Below are positions 6,434 to 14,228 of a DNA stretch of 18,585 nucleotides, piece by piece. Made by a program: the position numbers and the translations under genes. The DNA lies in the NCBI GenBank assembly GCA_049325575.1, contig JBMOLK010000065.1:1-18585 (forward strand), read 5' to 3'. Source of the stretch: JBMOLK01 sp049325575. Its GTDB lineage: Bacteria; Bacillota; Clostridia; Acetivibrionales; Acetivibrionaceae. The notes beneath the pieces were generated by a model, which saw only the letters and a program-made list of their open reading frames with translations, did no database searches and was not told the DNA's origin. Each line of letters begins with the position of its first letter. Position 1 is the stretch's first letter.

Positions 6434-6694
6434 ATGCACGATACTTTTCTGAATGAAAGAATATATGAGGCACTATTGAAACTTTGCCAGGAAAACAAAA
6501 TATTAAAACTTAATAAAGTAAGGATAGCTGTTAATATAGACAGCCATATAAGTGAAAACAGTCTTCGTGAACATTTCAGTGAGCGAAATAATAATCTGTT
6601 AGGGTACTTTACAGAAATTATTGTTGAAAAGCAGGATGTCGGCAAACTCAATGCGATCATTAAGAGCATTGAAGGTGAATCGACTGATGGATGA
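6434..6694 (+). CDS. HypA-like nickel metallochaperone lacking the zinc domain
   Basis: Protein of 86 residues, one base after the endopeptidase stop, with AAGGAG at 6421-6426. It begins Met-His-Asp; in HypA the N-terminal amine and His2 bind nickel. The helix ERIYEALLKLCQEN, the strand LNKVRIAVN, then SENSLREHFS and LGYFTEIIVEKQ follow the order of HypA elements (compare the V-x-L-x-I-G and S-x-V-E-x-x-S-L region). The end IIKSIEGES resembles HypA's last strand. The roughly 30-residue zinc loop with two CxxC motifs is missing; the protein has a single Cys. It overlaps hypF by 8 bp (ATGGATGA). It may be a nickel chaperone variant, a subunit-specific chaperone or a degenerate HypA. Assignment rests on position and short motifs. 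Confidence 0.55.
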   Translation: MHDTFLNERIYEALLKLCQENKILKLNKVRIAVNIDSHISENSLREHFSERNNNLLGYFTEIIVEKQDVGKLNAIIKSIEGESTDG

Positions 6695-8987
6695 TTTTAA
6701 AAGGTACACTGTCCATATAACAGGTATTGTTCAGGGTGTTGGTATGAGGCCACATATTTATAAAGCAGCAAAACATCAGGGCCTCGGAGGCTGGGTAAGT
6801 AATCAGGGTACATCTGTAGTCATGGAGATTGCAGGCAGCAAAAAAAACATCCGGGAATTCCTGACCGCATTACTGGAGAATCCGCCTTCTGGTGCAAAAA
6901 TCAGTGATATAAAAGTTAAATATGAGTGTTATGAAGCATACAATGATTTTTCAATTATCAATAGTTCTACAGATAACCAACTTCAAGGACTTACTCCTCC
7001 TGATACGGCGGTTTGTGATGAATGCATAAAGGAAATACAGGATAAGATGAATCGAAGGTATATGTATCCTTTCACAAACTGCACATCCTGTGGTCCCAGA
7101 TACTCTATCATAAAGACACTACCTTACGACAGAGTGAATACTTCGATGTCGGCTTTTGATATGTGCCTTGCATGCAGGAGTGAATATGAAAGTCCGGATA
7201 ACAGGAGATTTCACGCCCAAACAAACTGCTGTCCTGATTGTGGGCCGAAGCTTGCCCTGCTTGACAGTAAAGCTAGGCCAATAGATAGTATTTATCCTGT
7301 TGCAACTGCCAGACAACTGTTTCATGAGGGTAGCTTGATTGCTATTAAAGGAATTGGCGGATATCACCTTGCCTGCAATGCATTTAATGACAAAGCAATA
7401 GGTCTGCTGCGCAAAAGGAAAAGAAGACCGGATAGACCATTGGCTATAATGGCAGCAAGTTTAGAAGCTGCCAAGTTAATTTGTAAGGTAACTGATAAAG
7501 GGGAAGAAATACTTACGAGTAGACAGAGGCCTATTATTCTGCTTAAAAAGAGATTTCCGGAATTACTGCCTCACAATATAGCTCCAGGGATTAACCGTCT
7601 GGGAGTCATGCTCCCCTATACACCACTGCATCATCTACTCTTTCATGAAGAACTTCAATACCTTGTTATGACGAGCGGAAATGTCAGCGGGATGCCTATT
7701 TGCTACAAGAATGAGGAGGCATTTGAAAAACTTAAGGAAATAGCAGATTTTTTCCTTGTACATGATAGAGAAATACTCACTTCAATAGATGATTCAGTAG
7801 TTCGGGTCATTGATGAGAAAGAAATCGTAAGCCGAAATGCAAGAGGGTATTCCCCTTCTACCTTACAGATTGACTCAGAAAGCGAAATTATGGGAATGGG
7901 TGCGGAGCAAAAATCATCATTATGCCTATTGCACAAGGGTTATGCTCATTCCACACAGTATCTGGGCAGCCTGAATGAAATGAATGCATATGAAGAATAT
8001 CTGAAGAATGTGAAGAGGATGAAAGTATTGCTTGGTGCAGAGCCACAATTTATTGCACATGACTTGCATACCGGATACCTTTCCACACAGTGGGCTATAA
8101 AGCAGCCTGCTGAAAGAATCCCTATACAGCATCACCATGCACATATGGCGGCTTGCATGGTGGAGCATGACCTGAAACAGGATGCAATAGGGATTATCTA
8201 TGATGGAACAGGAATGGGAACAGATGGAGCAATATGGGGAGGGGAGATTTTAATTGGTTCAAAGGGTAAGTTCACGAGGGTTGGTCACTGGAAGTATGTG
8301 ACCCTACAGGGCGGGGATAGTGCTATTAGAGAACCTTGGAAATCAGCAGCTTCCTACCTATATGCTATGGGCATTAACAGTGAGGAGTATCTTTATAATG
8401 TTAACAACATAAAAGTCAAAGCTGTACAAAATGCAATCAGACATAATGTTAATTGCTTCAAATCATCAAGTATCGGAAGACTGTTTGATTGTGTATCTGC
8501 AATTATCATGAAGAGGATGCATATCACTTATGACGCTCAGGCAGCTATTGAACTGGAAAGTGTGATAGAGCCAGATGTAACAGATTTTTATCCGTATTTT
8601 ATCAATGAAAAGGAAGAGAAGCTGGAAATGGGGTATGATGAAATAATATCAGGCATTTTGAGAGATATGAAGGATAGGGTGACAGCTTCATATATATCGG
8701 CAAAATTCCACAATACAGTTTGTGAAGCTACTATAGACTGTGTTTGCAGAATAAGAAGAAAACATGGTATTAGCAATGTTGTTTTAAGCGGAGGAGTATT
8801 TGAAAATGTATATCTGTTAAAGACCATGAAGCGAGGACTAAGAGAACGTGGCTTTAATACATATCATAACATGAACATACCCACGAATGACGGGGGGATT
8901 GCCTTTGGGCAAGTAGTAGTTGCTTCCCAAATGGTAAAGGAGGGAAATTATGTGTCTGGCAGTTCCGGCAAGGATTGTAACCATTGA
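6687..8987 (+). CDS. hypF: Carbamoyltransferase HypF (hydrogenase cyanide-ligand synthesis)
   Basis: Transfers the carbamoyl group of carbamoyl phosphate to the C-terminal Cys of HypE, the first step toward the CN ligands of the active-site iron. 766 residues, normal size. Domains in order: acylphosphatase (HITGIVQGVGMRP, Arg21); two zinc-finger-like units with paired cysteines CDEC, CTSC, CLAC and CPDC (about residues 110-195); a YrdC-like nucleotide-binding domain (ALAIKGIGGYHLACNAF-like stretch, RRPDRPLAIM); and a Kae1-like domain with the metal motif QHHHAHMAACMVEH and GIIYDGTGMGTDG. ATG 6687 places the acylphosphatase motif at the usual distance; longer in-frame starts lie inside the HypA-like gene. 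It overlaps the next gene, hypC, by 38 bp. Confidence 0.96.
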   Translation: MDDFKRYTVHITGIVQGVGMRPHIYKAAKHQGLGGWVSNQGTSVVMEIAGSKKNIREFLTALLENPPSGAKISDIKVKYECYEAYNDFSIINSSTDNQLQGLTPPDTAVCDECIKEIQDKMNRRYMYPFTNCTSCGPRYSIIKTLPYDRVNTSMSAFDMCLACRSEYESPDNRRFHAQTNCCPDCGPKLALLDSKARPIDSIYPVATARQLFHEGSLIAIKGIGGYHLACNAFNDKAIGLLRKRKRRPDRPLAIMAASLEAAKLICKVTDKGEEILTSRQRPIILLKKRFPELLPHNIAPGINRLGVMLPYTPLHHLLFHEELQYLVMTSGNVSGMPICYKNEEAFEKLKEIADFFLVHDREILTSIDDSVVRVIDEKEIVSRNARGYSPSTLQIDSESEIMGMGAEQKSSLCLLHKGYAHSTQYLGSLNEMNAYEEYLKNVKRMKVLLGAEPQFIAHDLHTGYLSTQWAIKQPAERIPIQHHHAHMAACMVEHDLKQDAIGIIYDGTGMGTDGAIWGGEILIGSKGKFTRVGHWKYVTLQGGDSAIREPWKSAASYLYAMGINSEEYLYNVNNIKVKAVQNAIRHNVNCFKSSSIGRLFDCVSAIIMKRMHITYDAQAAIELESVIEPDVTDFYPYFINEKEEKLEMGYDEIISGILRDMKDRVTASYISAKFHNTVCEATIDCVCRIRRKHGISNVVLSGGVFENVYLLKTMKRGLRERGFNTYHNMNIPTNDGGIAFGQVVVASQMVKEGNYVSGSSGKDCNH

Positions 8988-9177
8988 TGAAATACACGCA
9001 TGGGCTGAAACTATGGGCGTGCGGCAAAAAGTAAATATTCAGTTGATTGATTCTCCTGTATCTGGTGACTACATACTGGTTCATGCAGGCTTTGCTATTG
9101 AAAAAATAGACCCGGAACATTTTAGATTTTTAAATGAAACACTTTATAAGATGCTGGAAGGTACAGAACATGAATGA
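8950..9177 (+). CDS. hypC: Hydrogenase maturation chaperone HypC/HybG
   Basis: Small chaperone of 75 residues that, with HypD, carries the Fe(CN)2CO unit to the large-subunit precursor. It begins MCLAVPARIV; Cys2, exposed after Met removal, is the essential iron/HypD ligand. The rest is the expected beta-barrel (VSGDYILVHAGFAIEKID). The start is certain: AAGGAGGG lies 5 bases upstream, inside the end of hypF. It overlaps hypD by 8 bp (ATGAATGA), consistent with coupled translation of partners. Confidence 0.95.
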   Translation: MCLAVPARIVTIDEIHAWAETMGVRQKVNIQLIDSPVSGDYILVHAGFAIEKIDPEHFRFLNETLYKMLEGTEHE

Positions 9178-10252
9178 TAATAGAATAGTTGAGAGACTAA
9201 ACAGGCGTTTTGAAGATGTTCATGGTCAGGATATCCGGATTATGGAGGTTTGTGGAACACACACCCGGGCAATTTCAAAATCCGGCATAAGGTATTTGCT
9301 CCCTAAAGAAGTGGTGCTTTTATCCGGGCCGGGCTGTCCTGTTTGTGTTACTCCTGAATCTTATATAGATGCAGCCATAGAATTATTGAATTTAGATGGT
9401 GTGATCCTTGTCACCTTTGGAGATATGATGAAGGTGAAAGGAACTTGCTTTAGCCTGTCAGATAAACAAGCACAGGGCTTGAAAATAATTGTTGTCTATT
9501 CTCCGGAAGATGCATTGACTATCGCTGCTAAGAACACAGGTAAGCTAATAGTTTTTATTGCAGTGGGATTTGAAACTACAGCTCCTCTGATTGCTGTGAC
9601 AGTGAAACTGGCAAAGGCAAGAGAACTCCATAATCTGTTCTTTCTTACAGCGTTAAAACGCATGGAGCCAGCTATCCGGTTTATTCTGCAGGATGAAAGA
9701 AATAAAATCAATGCAATGATTTGCCCCGGTCATGTGGCATCAATTAAAGGAGCAGAGCATTTCAGATTTATCACAGAGGAATTTGGTATTCCAGCAGTAG
9801 TATGCGGTTTTGAAAGTCAAGATATAGCAGCAGGGATATGTCTGCTGCTCGAGCAGCTTACCGGAAAAAGGCGTATAGAGTTTGTGAATTTGTATAAGCG
9901 GTGTGTTAGTTTCTCTGGTAATACAATAGCAGAGCGTATGATAAATGAAGTGTTTGATGTAGCTGATGGAGATTGGAGAGGGATAGGCATTATCAGGAAC
10001 TCAGCATTGGTGCTGAATGATATGTATGAGCATCTGGACGCGGTCAAGAGGTTTGGGATAAGGATAGAGCAACACTCAAATCCTGTAAACTGCCTTTGCA
10101 GCGAAATCCTTCTAGGACTAAAACTACCTTACCAATGCAGTCTTTTTGGGTCAGTTTGCACACCCGAACATCCCTCAGGCCCATGTATGGTGTCTTCAGA
10201 AGGTGCATGTGCAGCTCATTTCAGGTATGGAGGGGATGGGAAGAATGGATGA
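9170..10252 (+). CDS. hypD: Hydrogenase maturation factor HypD
   Basis: Iron-sulfur scaffold on which the Fe(CN)2CO group is put together with HypC. 360 residues from ATG 9170. Conserved elements: MEVCGTHT (Cys28), SGPGCPVCVTP (Cys55, Cys58), GFETTAP, MICPGHVA and the C-terminal cysteine-rich cluster site CLCSEILLG, CSLFGSVCTPEHPSGPCMV, EGACAAHFRY. All essential cysteines are present. An earlier in-frame ATG at 9134 lies within hypC and would add residues foreign to the family. The 8-bp overlaps on both sides (ATGAATGA with hypC, ATGGATGA with hypE) fix it in one operon. Confidence 0.96.
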   Translation: MNDNRIVERLNRRFEDVHGQDIRIMEVCGTHTRAISKSGIRYLLPKEVVLLSGPGCPVCVTPESYIDAAIELLNLDGVILVTFGDMMKVKGTCFSLSDKQAQGLKIIVVYSPEDALTIAAKNTGKLIVFIAVGFETTAPLIAVTVKLAKARELHNLFFLTALKRMEPAIRFILQDERNKINAMICPGHVASIKGAEHFRFITEEFGIPAVVCGFESQDIAAGICLLLEQLTGKRRIEFVNLYKRCVSFSGNTIAERMINEVFDVADGDWRGIGIIRNSALVLNDMYEHLDAVKRFGIRIEQHSNPVNCLCSEILLGLKLPYQCSLFGSVCTPEHPSGPCMVSSEGACAAHFRYGGDGKNG

Positions 10253-11246
10253 AAAAATCAGGCTTTCTCATGGAGATGGTGGTGCCGATACGCAGCGTTT
10301 AATAAGAAATGTATTTTACCAATATTATAATGATTCATTCTCTAATGCCATGCCGGATTCCTTTATCTTTGAAGCCGGACAGAGTAAGCTTGCTTATACT
10401 ACCGACAGTTTTGTTGTAAAACCCTTGTTTTTTAGAGGAGGAAACATAGGGAAGTTGGCTGTGTGCGGTACTATAAATGACCTTGTGACAGCTGGTGCAA
10501 TACCATTATTCTTAAGTGCCGGCTTTATCATAGAAGAAGGTTTCAGCATTGAAAAGCTGCACCTTATCGCAAAATCTATGAGTGATGTTTGCAAAGAGAC
10601 TAGTGCAAAAATCGTAACCGGGGATACCAAGGTAGTGGAAAGAGGAAGTGCGGATGGTCTTTTTATCAACACTTCAGGAATAGGTAGGGTATCAGAGTTT
10701 TATATCCCCCAGCAGGCAGAACCGGGAGATGAGATTATTATAACGGGTGGGATAGCAGAGCATGGGACATCCATGCTTTTAGACAGATATGATCTGGGCG
10801 TTGAAACAGAACTGAAAAGTGACTGTGCGCCAATGTGTTGTCTTATAAACGATTTGGGTGAAAATCTTAAACATGTAAAGTTAATGAAGGACCCTACCAG
10901 GGGAGGTATAGCAACTGCATTGAATGAAATCGCTGTAGAGCAAGGGTTGGATGTAGAACTTAATGAACAGTCGATTCCTGCAAAAAGTGAAGTGCATGGC
11001 ATTAGTGAGATTCTAGGAATAGACCCTTTATATCTTGCCTGCGAAGGAAGGATGCTGATTGTAGTTGAAAAAGGCTGCGGAGAGAAAATGCTGCGTCATA
11101 TAAAAGCACTTGATAATTGTAGCGAAGCTCAGATAATCGGGCGGTTTACTTCAGGACATCACGGGATGGTGTATATGAAAACACTTATCGGAGGTAAACG
11201 TGTCATCCCAATGCTGGAAGGTCAGATGCTTCCCAGGATATGTTAA
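10245..11246 (+). CDS. hypE: Hydrogenase maturation protein HypE
   Basis: ATP-dependent dehydratase (PurM/ThiL-like fold) that turns the carbamoyl group on its C-terminal Cys into thiocyanate, the CN donor for HypC-HypD. 333 residues from ATG 10245, which has GGAGGGG at 10229-10235; ATG 10236 and 10227 are too close to or before the site. Features: RLSHGDGGADTQ at the start, TTDSFVVKPLFFRGGNIGKL (ATP/metal), KIVTGDTKVVERG, KDPTRGGIATALNE, and the diagnostic C-terminus LPRIC, ending in the modified Cys333. It overlaps hypD by 8 bp. A gap of 79 bp with no obvious hairpin separates it from the structural genes. Confidence 0.96.
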   Translation: MDEKIRLSHGDGGADTQRLIRNVFYQYYNDSFSNAMPDSFIFEAGQSKLAYTTDSFVVKPLFFRGGNIGKLAVCGTINDLVTAGAIPLFLSAGFIIEEGFSIEKLHLIAKSMSDVCKETSAKIVTGDTKVVERGSADGLFINTSGIGRVSEFYIPQQAEPGDEIIITGGIAEHGTSMLLDRYDLGVETELKSDCAPMCCLINDLGENLKHVKLMKDPTRGGIATALNEIAVEQGLDVELNEQSIPAKSEVHGISEILGIDPLYLACEGRMLIVVEKGCGEKMLRHIKALDNCSEAQIIGRFTSGHHGMVYMKTLIGGKRVIPMLEGQMLPRIC

Positions 11247-11325
11247 GCGAGCATTTATGTAAATCACCAAAAAGACTCCTTCGGAATATACTGAATATAG
11301 TAAATTTATTGCCGGAGGGGAAAAC

Positions 11326-11820
11326 ATGAGAGTACAAGATTTTTCAGGCAAAAACCTTGACCGTATTATGGCGGAAATTAATTATGATATAAACTTACTA
11401 TATGTGATTCCATGTGTCTATACAAGAAATCTGATACTGAATCATTTAAGAGATAGAATATTCATGCTTGAATCTGTTATGGAAGCTATGAACCAACTAG
11501 TGCATCTACAGCCGCAACCTTTGCCTCTTCAACCGGAAGTTACTCCTATAGTAGAACCACCTGCACCGCAGCAACCATCGACTCCGGAAAACCAAGCAAC
11601 ATTTACACTGCAGGAACTATCCAGATATGATGGGAAGGGTGGCAACCCCGCATATGTAGCGGTAAATGGTACTGTTTATGATGTTACAAACAATGCTACC
11701 TGGGCAGCTGCAACACACTTTGGCCTGAGGGCAGGCAGGGATCTAACCAATGAATTTACATCCTGTCATGCAGGTCAGCCTATATTGAGTAAATTAAAAG
11801 TAGTTGGAAAGTTGGTGTGA
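11326..11820 (+). CDS. Cytochrome-b5-like heme-binding protein next to the hydrogenase subunits
   Basis: 164 residues with a GGAGGGG site 6 bases upstream of ATG. Residues about 8-60 are a helical N-terminal domain without recognised family (LNHLRDRIFMLESVMEAMNQ). Residues 62-88 form a Pro/Gln-rich linker. Residues 92-164 form a b5-like heme/steroid-binding domain: FTLQELSRYDGKGGNPAYVA, NGTVYDVT, W126, GLRAGRDLTNEF and KVVGKLV. The eukaryotic HPGG motif is absent; His131 and His148 are the candidate axial heme ligands, as in the short bacterial b5-like domains. There is no signal peptide or membrane helix, so it is probably cytoplasmic. It ends one base before the small-subunit start, so I infer it is the electron partner or a subunit of this hydrogenase, in place of the usual membrane cytochrome b. 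Confidence 0.75.
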   Translation: MRVQDFSGKNLDRIMAEINYDINLLYVIPCVYTRNLILNHLRDRIFMLESVMEAMNQLVHLQPQPLPLQPEVTPIVEPPAPQQPSTPENQATFTLQELSRYDGKGGNPAYVAVNGTVYDVTNNATWAAATHFGLRAGRDLTNEFTSCHAGQPILSKLKVVGKLV

Positions 11821-11821
11821 A

Positions 11822-12724
11822 ATGAGCAATGGAAGCACTACCTGCCCTGAATATAAAGCAAGGCTCAATACAGCCGCAAGTCTTGTGGAGACTGTTAAGA
11901 CACAAATCAGACAGGGTGTTTTAATGAAAAGGAACCTTGTATGGCTTGAATTGACAGGGTGTTCAGGAAATATCATATCGCTTCTGGATGGATCAAATCC
12001 AGATTTTAAGTACTTAATTTCTCAGATGACTCATTTTATATATAATAACAGTCTTTCAGCCAGCGAAGGGCAGAGTGCTATGGAGCAGTTGTTTAGTATC
12101 CTGGGAAGTGACTATATCCTTGCTGTTGAAGGCGCTGTTGCGACTAAGAACAATGGTCTCTACAATATCATCGGCCGCCTGAACGGTAAACCGGTAACTG
12201 CACTAGAGGCAGTAAAAACGCTTGGTGAGAAGGCAGCCCATGTTATTGCCATAGGCGCCTGTGCAACCCATGGAGGCGTTTCTGCAGCAAGGCCGAATCC
12301 TGCTGAGTGTGTCAGTGTGCAGAGTGTATTAAATCGAAAGGTTATAAAGCTGCCAGGATGCCCATGTCATCCGGACTGGTTTATGGGTACACTGGCGCAT
12401 ATCCTTCTTTACGGAGAACCTGAGCTTGACAGCAGGGATAGACCTCTTTTGTTTTACAGTACATTAATTCATGATAGATGTCCCCGCAGGTCATATTTTG
12501 ATAAGGGAATATTTGCAGAAAAGCTAGGGGATAAAACCTGTATGTTCAAATTGGGCTGCCGCGGGCCGGTAACACGCATAGACTGCCCAATCAGGCAGTG
12601 GAATCAATATGTGAACTGGCCTATTGAGGATGACACTCCTTGCATTGGTTGTGCACAATTTGGATTCCCTGACGCAATGGAGCCTTTTATCAGCTACAAT
12701 ACCACAAGAGAGGTTAAAAGATGA
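11822..12724 (+). CDS. [NiFe]-hydrogenase small subunit, atypical proximal-cluster site
   Basis: Iron-sulfur electron-relay subunit, 300 residues. Seen: proximal-cluster region WLELTGCSGN (Cys47), GACATHGG (Cys147) and LPGCPCHPDW (Cys180); distal cluster His217, Cys220, Cys240, Cys246; medial cluster Cys255, Cys274, Cys277 with Pro267 between, as in 3Fe-4S types. The usual C-x-G-C reads C-S-G-N, so the fourth proximal Cys is Asn50; an extra Cys182 lies two residues after Cys180. There is no Tat signal (the N-terminus is about 35 non-hydrophobic residues) and no C-terminal membrane helix, so it is soluble and cytoplasmic. ATG 11822 sits one base after the b5-like gene; a longer in-frame start (11804) lacks support. 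It overlaps the large-subunit gene by 4 bp (ATGA). Confidence 0.93.
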   Translation: MSNGSTTCPEYKARLNTAASLVETVKTQIRQGVLMKRNLVWLELTGCSGNIISLLDGSNPDFKYLISQMTHFIYNNSLSASEGQSAMEQLFSILGSDYILAVEGAVATKNNGLYNIIGRLNGKPVTALEAVKTLGEKAAHVIAIGACATHGGVSAARPNPAECVSVQSVLNRKVIKLPGCPCHPDWFMGTLAHILLYGEPELDSRDRPLLFYSTLIHDRCPRRSYFDKGIFAEKLGDKTCMFKLGCRGPVTRIDCPIRQWNQYVNWPIEDDTPCIGCAQFGFPDAMEPFISYNTTREVKR

Positions 12725-14133
12725 CAAAGAAGATTATTATTAATCCTGTTACCCGGATAAGCGGATTCATGGAAATCCAAGCAGATATTGAAAATAACCA
12801 GGTGATGGATGCTAAAACAGAAGGACTTCTGTTCCGTGGCTTTGAAAAAATGCTAAATGGTAGAAATCCCTTTGATGCAGTATATTTCACCCAACGCATT
12901 TGCGGGATTTGCTCAACTGCGCATTCCATGGCTTCCACCCTTGCCTTGGAGGATGCTATTGGTGTTGTCCCATCTGAGCAGGGGAGATATTTAAGAGATA
13001 TTATCCATGGATGTGAATTCCTTCAAAATCATATCCGTCATTTTTATCAATATACCATCCCGGATTTTGTAAAGCTCCCAGAAGATTATCCTCTGTTTAA
13101 GGCAGAGCATAATGATTTCAGGCTGCCAAAAGAAAAGAATGACAGATTGGTCAAGGATTACTTTGGTTCTCTTGAATTAAGCCGCAGTGCCCATGAAATG
13201 CTTGCTATACTTGGTGGAAAAGTTCCACATAATCATGGAGTCTTTATTGGAGGTATTACCACACAGGCGACTACTGACAAAATCATCAAGATAAAATCCA
13301 TTCTACATTCCATATACCAATTTATTAATGATAGAATGCTCCCAGATGTATATACCATTGCAGAGTATTACAGAGATTACTTTTATATCGGAAGGGGTTA
13401 TGGGAACCTTTTAAGCTTTGGCTGTTTCAACGGCTATAAGAATCTGGGAACCTTATATGTGAATCCTCTTGTATATACCGGTGGTAAAACAAGTGTATTC
13501 AATCCGGATAATATTACTGAAGAGATTGATTATGCCTGGTATAAGGACAGACAAAGCACAGATAAACCTTTTGAAGCTGATCCGGAAGCAGATATGAGCA
13601 AGCCACAGGCATATTCATGGGTCAAGGCTCCAAGATACAACAATCTGCCCTATGAGACAGGCCCATTGGCAAGGCAGTGGCTTTCAGGCGAGTACAGAAA
13701 TGGAATATCAACTATGGACAGGACCATTGCTAGAGTTTTAGAAGCCAGGAAGATAGCACTAATTATGAATACTCTACTTGAGAACCTTATTCCCGGTGTA
13801 TCTGTACAAAAGGAATATTCCATTCCTGAAACCGCTGTCGGAAAAGGCTTGATTGATACTACGAGGGGAGCTCTGGGACACTGGCTCAAAATCAACAGTC
13901 AGGTTATTTCGTTTTACCAGATTATCACTCCATCTGCCTGGAACCTTTCAACCCGAAGCAGCAATGGCATGAAAGGAACTGCTGAACAGGCACTTATCGG
14001 TACACCTGTAAAAGATATTAATAATCCTGTAGAATTAGGCAGAACCGTCCGGTCTTTTGACCCGTGTATTTCTTGTGCAACCCATATTTACACAGGAGGA
14101 AGGCACATTAATACTATACAGATTATTCCTTGA
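12721..14133 (+). CDS. [NiFe]-hydrogenase large (catalytic) subunit, divergent
   Basis: Carries the Ni-Fe centre that oxidises or makes H2. 470 residues. Both cysteine pairs are intact: RICGICSTAH (Cys61, Cys64, His68) and SFDPCISCATH (Cys449, Cys452, His455). Fifteen residues follow His455 and should be cut off by the endopeptidase at 5965-6432. Other family landmarks: LLFRGFEKMLNGR, YFTQRICG, TTRGALGHWLKI and EQALIGTPVKD. Odd: the first motif, normally R-I-E-G-H, is RISGF, so the Glu known as the proton gate (Glu25 in Desulfovibrio fructosovorans) is Ser14, and PRD after the WN motif is not conserved (WNLSTRSSNG). It is clearly a uptake-type (group 1/2-like) relative by co-occurrence with this small subunit, but a separate clade. 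The start is set by the ATGA overlap. Confidence 0.94.
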   Translation: MTKKIIINPVTRISGFMEIQADIENNQVMDAKTEGLLFRGFEKMLNGRNPFDAVYFTQRICGICSTAHSMASTLALEDAIGVVPSEQGRYLRDIIHGCEFLQNHIRHFYQYTIPDFVKLPEDYPLFKAEHNDFRLPKEKNDRLVKDYFGSLELSRSAHEMLAILGGKVPHNHGVFIGGITTQATTDKIIKIKSILHSIYQFINDRMLPDVYTIAEYYRDYFYIGRGYGNLLSFGCFNGYKNLGTLYVNPLVYTGGKTSVFNPDNITEEIDYAWYKDRQSTDKPFEADPEADMSKPQAYSWVKAPRYNNLPYETGPLARQWLSGEYRNGISTMDRTIARVLEARKIALIMNTLLENLIPGVSVQKEYSIPETAVGKGLIDTTRGALGHWLKINSQVISFYQIITPSAWNLSTRSSNGMKGTAEQALIGTPVKDINNPVELGRTVRSFDPCISCATHIYTGGRHINTIQIIP

Positions 14134-14228
14134 ACAGAACTTTTCATGTTACAGTGCATATAATATTATGTAAAGCATTAAATTAAAAATTAGATGAAGT
14201 GTACAGTCTATTTTAGGGAAGTGATATA

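Noticed and set aside
10146..10244. Longer N-terminus for HypE
   Set aside because: The extra codons overlap hypD in another frame and match nothing; GGAGGGG sets ATG 10245 as the start.
14130..14164. Separate promoter for the staygreen gene (TTGAAC and TATAAT)
   Set aside because: The spacer would be 23 bp, too long for a sigma-A promoter, and no better -35 was found.
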